Source: JBFMEX01 sp040752215
GTDB taxonomy: Bacteria > Pseudomonadota > Alphaproteobacteria > Rhizobiales > Hyphomicrobiaceae
Direction: 5' to 3'
Length of the DNA stretch: 24,108 nucleotides
NCBI GenBank assembly: GCA_040752215.1
Contig: JBFMEX010000029.1
Span: 1-24,108, forward strand
In this document: one piece after another, positions 15,497-23,510 of the stretch
Layout: each line of letters starts with the position of its first letter
How positions within the stretch are numbered: position 1 is the stretch's first letter
The notes under the pieces: generated by a model
What the model was told of the DNA's origin: nothing
What the model saw: only the letters and a program-made list of their open reading frames with translations
The model's database searches: none
Made by a program: the position numbers and the translations under genes

Positions 15497-15530
15497 GATC
15501 GGCCGCGGCCCCTGGGCTCAGCGGCCGATC
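15497..15530. terminator. bidirectional terminator between rpsU and hydrolase
   Basis: GATCGGCCGC (15497-15506) and GCGGCCGATC (15521-15530) form a perfect 10-bp stem with a 14-nt loop. The right arm begins 1 nt inside the hydrolase stop codon region (15518-15520), so the hairpin overlaps that gene's 3' end. It sits between convergent genes and can serve both. Confidence 0.6.
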
Positions 15531-16378
15531 TCGTTTGCGGCCCGGGGCGCCACCGACCGCGCGCGTGCCGCCTCGAGCCGCTCGAGCCAGTCGAAGATCG
15601 CCTCGTAGGAGCCGTAGAGGTGATGGTCGGAATGCCCGGCCCGGGGGAAGGTGACGATCTCCTTTGGCCCTGTCGCGGCCGCGTGCACCGCCCGCCCCAT
15701 GGCGACGGGGATCACGTTGTCGGCCTCGCCGTGGACGACCAGCAGCGGCGCGGCGACCCGGCCGATGTAGCGCATCGTCTCGTAACGGTCGGTGAGGAAC
15801 GTGCGTACCGGCAGCAGCGGATAAGCGGCGGCGGCGAGCTCGAGCACCGAGGTATAGGGCGCATCGAGGATCACCCCGGCGACGGGCTTCTCGGCGGCCA
15901 CCTGCACGGCGACCCCGGAGCCGATCGATTCGCCGTAGACGACGATCTCGGACGGATCGACGCCGAGCCCGGTCAGCGTGTCGTAGGCGAGCTTGGCGTC
16001 GGCGACGTTGGCCCGCTCCGAGGGGCGGCCGGTCGATCCGCCGTAGCCACGGTAGGTCATCATCAGCACGCCGTAGCCGCGCGCCAAATACTTGCCGATC
16101 CGCTCGGCACGGGTCGCGAGCGCGCCGCCGTTGCCGTGGAAATAGAGCAGCGTCGGCCGCCCCGGCCGAGCCTTGCCATACCAGGCGATCACGTGCGCGC
16201 CGTCCGGCGTCTCGATCACCCGCTCCTCGACGCCCGCGAGACCGGCGGCCGCCGGTGCAATCCGCTCGCGGGCCGGAAAGTACATCAGTGTGCGCTGCAG
16301 GTAGTAGGCGCCGGCGAGCACGATGGCGTAGACGAGCACGGCTCCGACGGCGATCTTGAGGGCGAGGATCATGCGCAA
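15518..16378 (-). CDS. membrane-anchored alpha/beta hydrolase (Bem46/ABHD13-like)
   Basis: This encodes 286 aa. An N-terminal membrane span (about 5-27) anchors a hydrolase domain. The oxyanion segment HGNGG is at 81-85 and RGYGGSTG at 110-117. The nucleophile elbow GESIGSG places Ser at 151, the acid is Asp220 in HGEADNVIP, and the base is His249 in RAGHSDH. The triad and spacing match the Bem46/ABHD13-type serine hydrolases, whose bacterial substrates are mostly unknown. It lies 49 nt downstream of trcR on the same strand and is probably transcribed with it. A close second Met at residue 3 leaves the start slightly open. Confidence 0.85.
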   Translation of the reverse strand: MRMILALKIAVGAVLVYAIVLAGAYYLQRTLMYFPARERIAPAAAGLAGVEERVIETPDGAHVIAWYGKARPGRPTLLYFHGNGGALATRAERIGKYLARGYGVLMMTYRGYGGSTGRPSERANVADAKLAYDTLTGLGVDPSEIVVYGESIGSGVAVQVAAEKPVAGVILDAPYTSVLELAAAAYPLLPVRTFLTDRYETMRYIGRVAAPLLVVHGEADNVIPVAMGRAVHAAATGPKEIVTFPRAGHSDHHLYGSYEAIFDWLERLEAARARSVAPRAANEIGR

Positions 16379-16427
16379 GCTCTAACCCGTCCGCGACGGC
16401 AGCGGTGCTGCGGCGTCGCGCCGCCGG

Positions 16428-17174
16428 TCACTCCTCGTCGGCCTCGACCTTGGCCGCGCCCATCTCCTTCAACTTGGCGAGCACGCGGGCGGCCTCCTCG
16501 GCCTCGGTCTCCTCGCGCGGCTCGGCGGCGGCTTTGGGGCCGAGGATCTCCGCGGTCGGGCGCTGGGTTTCGGTCGTCACCTCGGTCGGCAGCAACGTAG
16601 CGGCGCCCTCGCCCTCGGGCTTGGCCGCCTTGCGGTCGCGCTCGACCCGCTTGGCCGCCTTCTTGACCTCGGCGTCGAGGTCGATCTGCGAGCACAGGCC
16701 AAGCGTGACCGGATCCTGCGCCACGAGGTTGGGCGAGTTCCAGTGCGTGCGATCGCGGATCTGCTGGATCGTCGGCTTGGTGGTGCCGACGAGGCGCATG
16801 AGCTGGCTGTCCTTGAGCTCGGGGTGATTGCGGATCAGCCACAGCACCGCGTTGGGCCGGTCATGGCGGCGCGAGACAGGCGTGTAGCGCGGCCCCTGCT
16901 TGGCCGCCACGCGCGGCATCTCCACCTTCGGCTCGGACAGCTTGAGGCTGTGGCTGTGGTCCTCCTCGGCGCGGGCGATCTCCTCGCGCGAGAGCTGGCC
17001 GGACGAGATCGGGTCCATGCCCTTGATGCCCTGGGCCACGTCGCCGTCGGCGATGCCTTTGACCTCCAGCACGTGCAGCCCGCAGAACTCGGCGATCTGC
17101 TCGAACGTCAACGAGGTGTTCTCGACCAGCCAGACGGCGGTCGCCTTGGGCATCAATGGCTTGCGGTCGCTCAT
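16428..17174 (-). CDS. trcR: cell-cycle transcriptional regulator TrcR (DUF1013)
   Basis: This encodes 248 aa, from an ATG at 17174 with GGAG about 12 nt upstream on the minus strand. The conserved N-terminus has PKATAVWLVENTSLTFEQIA and CGLHVLEVKGIADG, a helix-turn-helix-like segment at about 11-42. A second conserved block, PNAVLWLIRNHPELKDSQL then GTTKPTIQQIRDRTHW (107-145), looks like another DNA-binding helix set. The last 70 residues are charged and poorly ordered. This is the alphaproteobacterial DUF1013 family, named TrcR in current annotation as a cell-cycle regulator; its targets cannot be judged from this sequence. Confidence 0.88.
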   Translation of the reverse strand: MSDRKPLMPKATAVWLVENTSLTFEQIAEFCGLHVLEVKGIADGDVAQGIKGMDPISSGQLSREEIARAEEDHSHSLKLSEPKVEMPRVAAKQGPRYTPVSRRHDRPNAVLWLIRNHPELKDSQLMRLVGTTKPTIQQIRDRTHWNSPNLVAQDPVTLGLCSQIDLDAEVKKAAKRVERDRKAAKPEGEGAATLLPTEVTTETQRPTAEILGPKAAAEPREETEAEEAARVLAKLKEMGAAKVEADEE

Positions 17175-17249
17175 AACGGCTCTTCTCCGGCCCTCCGCGA
17201 AGGCTCGCGAAGGATGCTGACGAGGGTCAACGTAGGGGGATCGTGCCCG

Positions 17250-17278
17250 TATATAGGCCGCGCGCCCGTGCCGCGCAA
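17250..17278 (-). promoter_or_regulatory. promoter for trcR
   Basis: On the minus strand, TTGCGC (17278-17273), a 17-nt spacer, then TATATA (17255-17250). The predicted start is near 17243, leaving a leader of about 70 nt that holds two direct CGCGAAGG copies (on the plus strand). Confidence 0.5.
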
Positions 17279-17346
17279 CCGGAAGCTCGCCTCGGCGCCT
17301 CCCCCTTCCTTCGACCAATGACGGCCGCCGCCGCGCGACTCCGTTG

Positions 17347-17375
17347 TTGCAGTGCACATTCCGGCTGACCTAGTG
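17347..17375 (+). promoter_or_regulatory. weak candidate promoter for the MaoC gene
   Basis: TTGCAG (17347-17352), a 17-nt spacer, then CTAGTG (17370-17375). The -35 and spacing are fair; the -10 is weak. Confidence 0.3.
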
Positions 17376-17429
17376 TCCTGCCGAGTGCGGCCGACCGCCG
17401 CTGGCGAGACATGAGGAGACCGACGGATC

Positions 17430-17861
17430 ATGACGGCGATGAAGAGCTATTTCTTCGAGGATCTGCAGCTCGGCCAGCAGGCGCAGCTGACGAAAACCGT
17501 CGGCGAGAAGGACATCGTCGCCTTCGCCGAGCTCTCGGGCGACCGCAACCCGGTGCACCTCGACGCCGAGTACGCGGCGAAAACCATGTTCAAGGAGCGC
17601 ATCGCCCACGGCATGCTGTCGGCGGCATATATCTCGGCGGTGTTCGGCATGCAGCTGCCCGGTCCGGGCGCGATCTACGTCTCGCAGACGCTGAGCTTCA
17701 AGGGCCCGGTCAAGATCGGCGACACCGTCGTGACGACGGTCAAGGTCGCCGAGCTGATCCCCGAGAAGCGCCGCGTGCGCTTCGAGTGCGTCTGCACCGT
17801 CAACGACAAGGCCGTCGTGCAGGGCGATGCGGTGCTGATGGTGCCGGCGCGCCCGGCCTGA
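17430..17861 (+). CDS. MaoC-family (R)-specific enoyl-CoA hydratase
   Basis: This encodes 143 aa forming one hot-dog domain. GDRNPVHLD places the catalytic Asp38 and His43 with the D-x4-H spacing of PhaJ, and the hydratase-2 motif continues to IAHGMLSA (58-65). The length matches PhaJ-type monomers that hydrate 2-trans-enoyl-CoA to (R)-3-hydroxyacyl-CoA, feeding polyhydroxyalkanoate or fatty-acid metabolism. GAGGAG at 17411-17416 is upstream of the ATG. It is divergent from trcR. Chain-length preference cannot be told, and phaJ is a possible but unproven name. Confidence 0.88.
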   Translation: MTAMKSYFFEDLQLGQQAQLTKTVGEKDIVAFAELSGDRNPVHLDAEYAAKTMFKERIAHGMLSAAYISAVFGMQLPGPGAIYVSQTLSFKGPVKIGDTVVTTVKVAELIPEKRRVRFECVCTVNDKAVVQGDAVLMVPARPA

Positions 17862-17898
17862 GCGACGCCCCTTCGCGTGGTCGCGGCACCGGCTCCGA

Positions 17899-17926
17899 TT
17901 GACATGGGTCGGGCGGGCGCTATGCA
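17899..17926 (+). promoter_or_regulatory. promoter for ribF
   Basis: A perfect -35 TTGACA (17899-17904), a 16-nt spacer and TATGCA (17921-17926). The predicted start is about 27 nt before the ribF ATG. Confidence 0.55.
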
Positions 17927-17959
17927 ATCGCGCCTCGCTTGGCCGCCGGGAGTGCCGAA

Positions 17960-18901
17960 ATGCTGATCGTCAAGGGTCACGACGTGCCCGCCGCGGGCAA
18001 GGGCGCGTCCCTGGCGATCGGCAATTTCGACGGCGTGCACCGCGGGCACCAGGCTCTGATCACGCAAGCGATCAGCGAGGCGAGGCGGCTCGGCGCGCCG
18101 GCGGGCGTGATGGTGTTCGAGCCGCATCCGCGCGAGTTCTTCCAGCCGCGCGAGCCGCATTTCATTCTGACGCCGCTGCCGATGAAGCTCGCCCGCCTCG
18201 AGGCGCTGGGCCTCGACCTCGCCGTCGTCATGACTTTCGATGCGGGCTTCGCCGGGCTCACCGCGACCGAGTTCGTCTCCCGCGTGCTGGTCGGAGAGCT
18301 GGCGGTTCGCCACGTCGTCGTCGGCTACGATTTCTTCTTCGGCAAGGCGCGCCAGGGCACGCCGGAGACGATGCGCGATGCGGGGCGCAGGCACGGCTTC
18401 GGTGTCGGCGTCATCGCCCCGGTTGCCGAGGACGGCGAGGTCTTCTCCTCGACCGCGGTGCGGTTGAAGCTCGCGCAGGGCGACGTCACCGGCGCCGCCC
18501 ACGATCTCGGCGACTGGTGGCGGGTCGAGGGGCCGGTGATCGGTGGCGCCAGGCGCGGCACCGGGCTCGGCTATCCGACCGCCAACCTGCGTCTGCCGCC
18601 CGGCACCGCGCTGGCGCACGGGATCTACGCCGTCCGCGTCGACGCCGGCGACGGCGTCGACCGGCTCGGCGCCGCCTATATAGGCACCCGGCCGACGTTC
18701 GACCATGGTGCGGTGCTGCTCGAGGTGTTCCTGTTGGATTTCTCCGGCGATCTCTACGGCCGCGAGATCGAGGTCGCGTTCGTCGGCTTCGTGCGCGGCG
18801 ACCGCAAGTTCCATAGCGAGACCGAGTTGAAGCGCCAGATGGACGAGGACGTGGCGGTGGTCCGCCGGCTGCTCGCCGCCGCACCCGAGCGGCCGGTCTG
18901 A
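17960..18901 (+). CDS. ribF: bifunctional riboflavin kinase/FAD synthetase
   Basis: This 313-residue enzyme makes FMN from riboflavin and then FAD. The N-terminal FAD synthetase domain has the nucleotidyltransferase motif GNFDGVHRGH (21-30) and the segment GYDFFFGKARQGTP. The C-terminal riboflavin kinase domain (about 185-305) has GLGYPTANL, with the Pro-Thr-x-Asn motif that binds metal and ATP, and GTRPTF. The ATG at 17960 follows GGGAG at 17948-17952; a TTG at 17939 would add only 7 residues. It precedes ileS by 91 nt, a common order. Confidence 0.96.
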   Translation: MLIVKGHDVPAAGKGASLAIGNFDGVHRGHQALITQAISEARRLGAPAGVMVFEPHPREFFQPREPHFILTPLPMKLARLEALGLDLAVVMTFDAGFAGLTATEFVSRVLVGELAVRHVVVGYDFFFGKARQGTPETMRDAGRRHGFGVGVIAPVAEDGEVFSSTAVRLKLAQGDVTGAAHDLGDWWRVEGPVIGGARRGTGLGYPTANLRLPPGTALAHGIYAVRVDAGDGVDRLGAAYIGTRPTFDHGAVLLEVFLLDFSGDLYGREIEVAFVGFVRGDRKFHSETELKRQMDEDVAVVRRLLAAAPERPV

Positions 18902-18937
18902 GACGGGGTGAAGGCGCTGGATTGCCGGCGCTCGCGT

Positions 18938-18946
18938 TGCTAGAAG
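18938..18946 (+). promoter_or_regulatory. extended -10 element before ileS
   Basis: TGCTAGAAG is identical to the -10 region before rpsU. A poor -35, TGGATT, stands 17 nt upstream of TAGAAG. The predicted start is about 40 nt before the ileS ATG. Confidence 0.4.
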
Positions 18947-18992
18947 GCGCTTCGACACGACAGATGCAGATGGCGCTGCGCGCGGGGCGATC

Positions 18993-21900
18993 ATGACGAA
19001 GTCAGGCAGCGACAAGGGCGAGGCAGCGGGGCGCGACTGGTCCAAGACGCTGTTCCTGCCGGCAACCGATTTTCCGATGAAGGCCGGCCTCCCCGACCTC
19101 GAGCCGCGGCTCTTGGAACGCTGGCAGCGCATTGGCCTCTACGAGCGCCTGCGCGAGACCTCGCATGGCCGAACCAAGTTCGTGCTCCACGACGGCCCCC
19201 CCTATGCCAACGGCAACATCCACATCGGGCATGCGCTCAACAAGATCCTGAAGGACCTCGTCGTCAAGTCGCAGCAGATGCTCGGCCACGACAGCAACTA
19301 CGTGCCCGGCTGGGACTGCCACGGCCTGCCGATCGAATGGAAGATCGAGGAGGCCTACCGCGCCAGGGGCCGGAACAAGGACGAGGTCGAGATCAACGAG
19401 TTCCGCCGGGAGTGCCGCGATTTCGCCGGCCACTGGCTCGGCGTGCAGCGCGAGGAGTTCAAGCGCCTTGGCGTGATCGGCGACTGGGCCAACCCCTATT
19501 CGACGATGGCCTTTCCCGCCGAGGCGACGATCGCCCGTGAGCTGATGCGATTTGCCCGATCGGGTCTCCTCTACCGTGGCTCCAAGCCGGTGATGTGGAG
19601 CGTGGTCGAGAAAACCGCGCTGGCCGAGGCCGAGGTCGAGTACCAGGACTATCAGTCCGACACAATCTGGGTGAGGTTCAGGATCATCCAGGATGCCGCC
19701 TGGGGCGACCAGCAGCAGCTGAAGCGGTCGAGCGATGCCTGCCTCTACTCCGATCTGGTCGGTGCGAGCGTCGTCATCTGGACGACGACGCCGTGGACGA
19801 TCCCAGGCAACCGGGCGATCAGCTACTCCTCGCGCATCGGCTACGGCCTCTACGAGGTGCGTACAGCGCCCGACGGCAACTGGGCCAAGCCCGGCGACAA
19901 ACTGGTGCTGGCCGACAAGCTCGCCGCCGAGGTGATGAAGGCGGCCAAGGTCGAGGCCTACGAGCGGCTCGGCGCGGTGCTGCCGCCCGAGCTCGATGCG
20001 ATGGTCTGCGCGCACCCGTTGCGCGGCCTCGCGGGTGACGGGAGCTACGCGTTCGACGTGCCGCTGCTCGATGGCGAGCACGTGACCGACGACGCCGGCA
20101 CCGGCTTCGTCCACACCGCCCCCGGCCACGGCGTCGACGACTACAACATCTGGACCGCAAGATCGCGCGAGCTGGCCGCGCGCGGCATCGATACCATGAT
20201 CCCGTTCACCGTCGACGGCGACGGCTTCTTCACCGAGGCCGCGCCCGGCTTTCCCGGCAAGCGCGTCTTGAAGGAGAACGGCGACAAGGGCGATGCCAAC
20301 GACGCGGTGATCAAGGCGCTGGCCGAATTGGGCGCGCTGATCGCGCGTGGCCGCCTGAAGCACCAGTACCCGCACTCCTGGCGCTCCAAGAAGCCGGTCA
20401 TCTTCCGCAACACGCCGCAGTGGTTCATTGCGATGGATGCGCCTTTGGTTGCGCCCGGCGACTCCCCCGCGGGGAGCCGGCCGCCGGGCCCAGGAAGGAG
20501 CTTGCGCGAGGTGGCGCTCGCCGAGATCAAGCGCGTCGAGTGGGTACCGGCGGCGGGTGAGAACCGCATCACCGGCATGATTGCCAACCGGCCCGACTGG
20601 GTCGTCTCGCGTCAGCGCGCCTGGGGCGTGCCGATCACCGTGTTCCGCAACACGCGGACCGAGGAGGTGATTCCCGGTCCCTCGTTCGCCGGCTCGGACG
20701 AGCTGACGGAACGCATTGCCGTCGCCTTCGCCGAGAATGGCGCCGACGTGTGGTTCGAGGCCGGCGCGCGCGAGCGCTTCCTTGCCGGTCTGGTCGAGGA
20801 TTCTGGCGAGTGGGAGCAGGTCCGCGACGTCCTCGACGTGTGGTTCGATTCCGGCAGCACGCACGCCTTCACGCTCGAGGACAGGGAGCACTTCCCCGGC
20901 CTCGCCGGCATCGACCGCGTGCACGACGGCGGTGCCGACCGCGTGATGTACCTCGAGGGCTCCGACCAGCACCGCGGCTGGTTCCATTCCTCCCTGCTCG
21001 AGAGCGCCGGCACGCGCGGTCGCGCGCCCTATGACGTCGTACTGACCCACGGCTTCGTCCTCGACGAGAAGGGGCAGAAGATGTCGAAGTCCTTGGGCAA
21101 CGTCGTCGCGCCGCAGGACGTGATCGCCAAGTCCGGCGCCGACATCCTGCGGCTGTGGGTCGCCGCCTCCGACTATTCCGACGATCTCAGGATCGGCCCC
21201 GAGATCCTGAAGACGTTCGTCGAGACCTATCGCAAGCTCAGGAACACGCTGCGCTGGATGCTCGGCGCGCTGGCGCACTTCGAGCCCGAGCACACCGTTC
21301 CCCGCACCGAGCTGCCGGAGCTGGAGCGGCTGATGCTGCATCACCTCGCCGGCCTCGACGTCGAGATCCGCGCCGCCTATGCCGCCTATGACTACCGCAA
21401 GGTGGTGACGCTGCTCGCTCAGCTGATGAACACCGAGCTCAGCGCGTTCTACTTCGACATCCGCAAGGACACGCTCTACTGCGAGGCCTATTCGAGCGCG
21501 AAGCGCCGCGCGGCGCTCACCGTCATCGACCAGATCCTCGGCTGTGTCACCGTCTGGCTGGCGCCGATCCTCTCCTTCACCGCCGAGGAGGTGTGGCTCG
21601 CCCGCTATCCTTCCGAGGACGGCTCGGTGCACCTCGTCACATTCCCCGAGGTTCCGGACAGCTGGCGCGACGACGCGCTGGCCATGCGCTGGGCAATCGT
21701 GCGCGACGTGCGCCGGGTGGTGACGGGTGCGCTCGAGCTCGAGCGGGCGGCCAAGCGCATCGGCTCCAGTCTCGAGGCGGCGCCCGAGGTCTACGTCGCC
21801 GACGAGGCGGTGCTGGCGGCGCTCGACGGTGTCGACCTCGCCGAGATCGCCATCACCAGCGCGCTCGATATCATTGCCGGCGAGGCACCCGACGGCGCCT

Positions 21901-22082
21901 TCACTTTGGCGGACGTCGCCGGTGTCGGTGTGGTCGCCAAGCGGGCAACCGGCACCAAGTGCGCCCGCTCCTGGCGCATCACCGAGGACGTCGGCGCGGA
22001 CCCCCGCTACCCAGAGCTCTCCGCCCGCGACGCCGCCGCGGTCGCCGAGCACGATGCCAGAGCCGAGCGTGCCGCCGTTTGA
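18993..22082 (+). CDS. ileS: isoleucyl-tRNA synthetase
   Basis: This 1029-residue class I synthetase charges tRNA-Ile. HIGH is at 77-80 in GNIHIGHALNK and KMSKS at 696-700. The CP1 editing domain lies between, with TTTPWTIPGN and the GTGFVHTAPGHG segment. The anticodon-binding helices and C-terminal region follow. A surface loop at residues 485-503 is enlarged with Gly/Pro/Arg. The C-terminal zinc ribbon is degenerate: KCARSW (989-994) has one Cys where two are usual, and the second Cys pair is replaced by YPELSARDAAAV. The stop codon overlaps the -35 box of the toxin-antitoxin promoter. lspA usually follows directly, but here two genes intervene. Confidence 0.97.
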   Translation: MTKSGSDKGEAAGRDWSKTLFLPATDFPMKAGLPDLEPRLLERWQRIGLYERLRETSHGRTKFVLHDGPPYANGNIHIGHALNKILKDLVVKSQQMLGHDSNYVPGWDCHGLPIEWKIEEAYRARGRNKDEVEINEFRRECRDFAGHWLGVQREEFKRLGVIGDWANPYSTMAFPAEATIARELMRFARSGLLYRGSKPVMWSVVEKTALAEAEVEYQDYQSDTIWVRFRIIQDAAWGDQQQLKRSSDACLYSDLVGASVVIWTTTPWTIPGNRAISYSSRIGYGLYEVRTAPDGNWAKPGDKLVLADKLAAEVMKAAKVEAYERLGAVLPPELDAMVCAHPLRGLAGDGSYAFDVPLLDGEHVTDDAGTGFVHTAPGHGVDDYNIWTARSRELAARGIDTMIPFTVDGDGFFTEAAPGFPGKRVLKENGDKGDANDAVIKALAELGALIARGRLKHQYPHSWRSKKPVIFRNTPQWFIAMDAPLVAPGDSPAGSRPPGPGRSLREVALAEIKRVEWVPAAGENRITGMIANRPDWVVSRQRAWGVPITVFRNTRTEEVIPGPSFAGSDELTERIAVAFAENGADVWFEAGARERFLAGLVEDSGEWEQVRDVLDVWFDSGSTHAFTLEDREHFPGLAGIDRVHDGGADRVMYLEGSDQHRGWFHSSLLESAGTRGRAPYDVVLTHGFVLDEKGQKMSKSLGNVVAPQDVIAKSGADILRLWVAASDYSDDLRIGPEILKTFVETYRKLRNTLRWMLGALAHFEPEHTVPRTELPELERLMLHHLAGLDVEIRAAYAAYDYRKVVTLLAQLMNTELSAFYFDIRKDTLYCEAYSSAKRRAALTVIDQILGCVTVWLAPILSFTAEEVWLARYPSEDGSVHLVTFPEVPDSWRDDALAMRWAIVRDVRRVVTGALELERAAKRIGSSLEAAPEVYVADEAVLAALDGVDLAEIAITSALDIIAGEAPDGAFTLADVAGVGVVAKRATGTKCARSWRITEDVGADPRYPELSARDAAAVAEHDARAERAAV

Positions 22083-22107
22083 CCGCCCTGCCGCATTGCA
22101 CTACATT
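22079..22107 (+). promoter_or_regulatory. toxin-antitoxin promoter
   Basis: TTGACC (22079-22084, overlapping the ileS stop), a 17-nt spacer and TACATT (22102-22107). Transcription should begin near 22114-22115, at the A of the antitoxin ATG. Confidence 0.65.
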
Positions 22108-22115
22108 GTAGTGCA
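22097..22115 (+). promoter_or_regulatory. palindromic operator over the antitoxin promoter
   Basis: TGCACTACA (22097-22105) and TGTAGTGCA (22107-22115) are perfect 9-bp arms with a 1-nt centre. The site covers the -10 box and the first base of the start codon. Ribbon-helix-helix antitoxins normally repress their own promoters through such sites. Confidence 0.7.
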
Positions 22116-22423
22116 TGAGCAAGACCGAGGTATACAGCTGGCGCGTCGATCCGGACCTCAAACAGGCCCTGGAGGCGACGGCGCGCGAGCAGGGCTCGAG
22201 CGTCAGCGCCGTTATCGAGCAGGCCTGCCGGGAGTTGATCGCGCGGACGGGCAGCGAGGAATCGGATGAGCAGCGGCAGGCCCGCCTGAGAAAGGCCTTG
22301 CTCGCGGTCGCCGGCACGGCCAAGGGTCCCGGCACCTCCGCGACGAACGAGAGGGTCCGGGAGGCCTTCCGGTCGAAGCGCCGCGAAGCGGGCATCCGGC
22401 GCCATGCCGCGAAATCTGGTTGA
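22115..22423 (+). CDS. ribbon-helix-helix antitoxin
   Basis: This encodes 102 aa. Residues 5-45 form a ribbon-helix-helix: a short strand VYSWRV, then helices around DPDLKQALEATAREQG and SVSAVIEQACRELIA. This domain dimerises and should bind the palindrome at 22097-22115. The charged C-terminal half should wrap the toxin. No ribosome binding site lies upstream and the predicted transcript starts at the ATG, so the mRNA is probably leaderless. The last 20 nt overlap the PIN toxin gene, which is typical of VapBC-type pairs. I do not assign a specific family name. Confidence 0.8.
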   Translation: MSKTEVYSWRVDPDLKQALEATAREQGSSVSAVIEQACRELIARTGSEESDEQRQARLRKALLAVAGTAKGPGTSATNERVREAFRSKRREAGIRRHAAKSG

Positions 22424-22826
22424 TACCGGTGCTCTGATCGCTTTCATCGATGCCAACGATCCGTGGCACGCAGCGGTTGTGAAGGCGTTTGCGAGGGCCT
22501 CGTTGCCGCTGCTCGCAACGCAAGCGGTACTGACAGAAACGTTTCATCTGGCGCGGCGCATCGACGGGACCGACGCGCTGTGGACGCTGCTGCTCGCGGG
22601 CCCCGTCGCCGTCGCCCAGATCGCCGAGACAGAGCTGCCGGCGCTGCGCAAACTGATGACAAGGTATGCCGACCGGCCGATGGACTATGCCGACGCGACC
22701 CTGGTCCACGTCGCTGCCCGCGAGCGCATCTCCACCATCCTCACCATCGACAACGACGACTTCGAGACCTACCGGATCGGCAGCACCAACCGGCGCTTCC
22801 GCGTTCTTCCCGGACGAGGTGGATGA
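22404..22826 (+). CDS. PIN-domain toxin (VapC-like ribonuclease)
   Basis: This encodes 140 aa, a single PIN domain. The acidic metal-binding residues are Asp7 in LVDTGALIA, Glu45 in VLTETF, Asp97 in YADATLV and Asp116/118 in TIDNDDF, in the usual order. PIN toxins cleave RNA, often tRNA or rRNA, and are neutralised by the partner encoded upstream. It overlaps the antitoxin gene by 20 nt, which suggests translational coupling. All catalytic residues are intact, so the toxin is likely active. The pair stands between ileS and lspA, genes that are usually adjacent, suggesting insertion by transfer. Confidence 0.85.
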   Translation: MPRNLVDTGALIAFIDANDPWHAAVVKAFARASLPLLATQAVLTETFHLARRIDGTDALWTLLLAGPVAVAQIAETELPALRKLMTRYADRPMDYADATLVHVAARERISTILTIDNDDFETYRIGSTNRRFRVLPGRGG

Positions 22827-22914
22827 GTGGCGTGTGGCTCGGGCGCATCAGGCCGCTGTCGAGGCGCAGTCGGATCGCTTGCGGGTCGAGGCCAGTGAAC
22901 GTAGAGGGTGGCGG

Positions 22915-23439
22915 ATGACCACGCCTTCCCACGTCTCCTGGCTCTGGGGCCCCTATTCGCGGTTCGGTCTCGCCGTGATCGTGGCGACGTTCCTGCTCGA
23001 CCAAGCGCACAAGTGGTGGATGATCATCGTCTACCGCATCGAGGAGAAGGGGCGCGTCGCGGTGTTGCCGTTCCTCGATCTGGTGTTCGTGAAGAATACC
23101 GGCATCAGCTACTCGCTGTTCGACCAGTCGAGCTACGCCGGCCAGCTCTGGCTCGGCGCATTCGCCGTCGTCGCCTCGCTGGCACTGTGGATTTGGCTTT
23201 CGCGTAGCGCCGAGAGCCGGCTGATGGCCGCGAGTCTCGGCCTCATCATCGGCGGCGCGCTCGGCAACGCGCTCGACCGGGTGCTGATCGGCGGTGTCGC
23301 CGACTTCTTCTCCGCCCATGCCTTCGGGTTCTACTGGTACGTGTTCAACATCGCCGATGTGGCGATAGTTGCTGGGGTTGCCGGGCTGCTATATGACTCG
23401 CTCTGGCCGAGTCGCATTGGCGCCGCAAAGCCCGATTAG
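22915..23439 (+). CDS. lspA: lipoprotein signal peptidase (signal peptidase II)
   Basis: This 174-residue inner-membrane aspartyl protease removes signal peptides from prolipoproteins. Four membrane spans are seen at about 17-38, 74-95, 104-121 and 140-160. Conserved segments include KNTGISYS (60-67), GNALDRVLIGGVADFF with catalytic Asp130, and YVFNIADVAI with catalytic Asp148. GAGGGTGG just before the ATG at 22915 is the binding site. The frame stays open upstream through GTG 22819, which would add 32 residues and overlap the toxin stop, but such an extension is unusual for LspA. A likely substrate lipoprotein gene follows. Confidence 0.94.
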   Translation: MTTPSHVSWLWGPYSRFGLAVIVATFLLDQAHKWWMIIVYRIEEKGRVAVLPFLDLVFVKNTGISYSLFDQSSYAGQLWLGAFAVVASLALWIWLSRSAESRLMAASLGLIIGGALGNALDRVLIGGVADFFSAHAFGFYWYVFNIADVAIVAGVAGLLYDSLWPSRIGAAKPD

Positions 23440-23510
23440 CGGGGAGTTCGGGCGAGGCGCCGCCCGCGACACGCGGAGGTGCGCCCGGCCCGAGTTGGGG
23501 GACAACAGCC

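Noticed and set aside
19002..22052. 1016-codon minus-strand open frame opposite ileS
   Set aside because: Mirror of ileS third-position G/C bias; no motif resemblance and no promoter or binding site.
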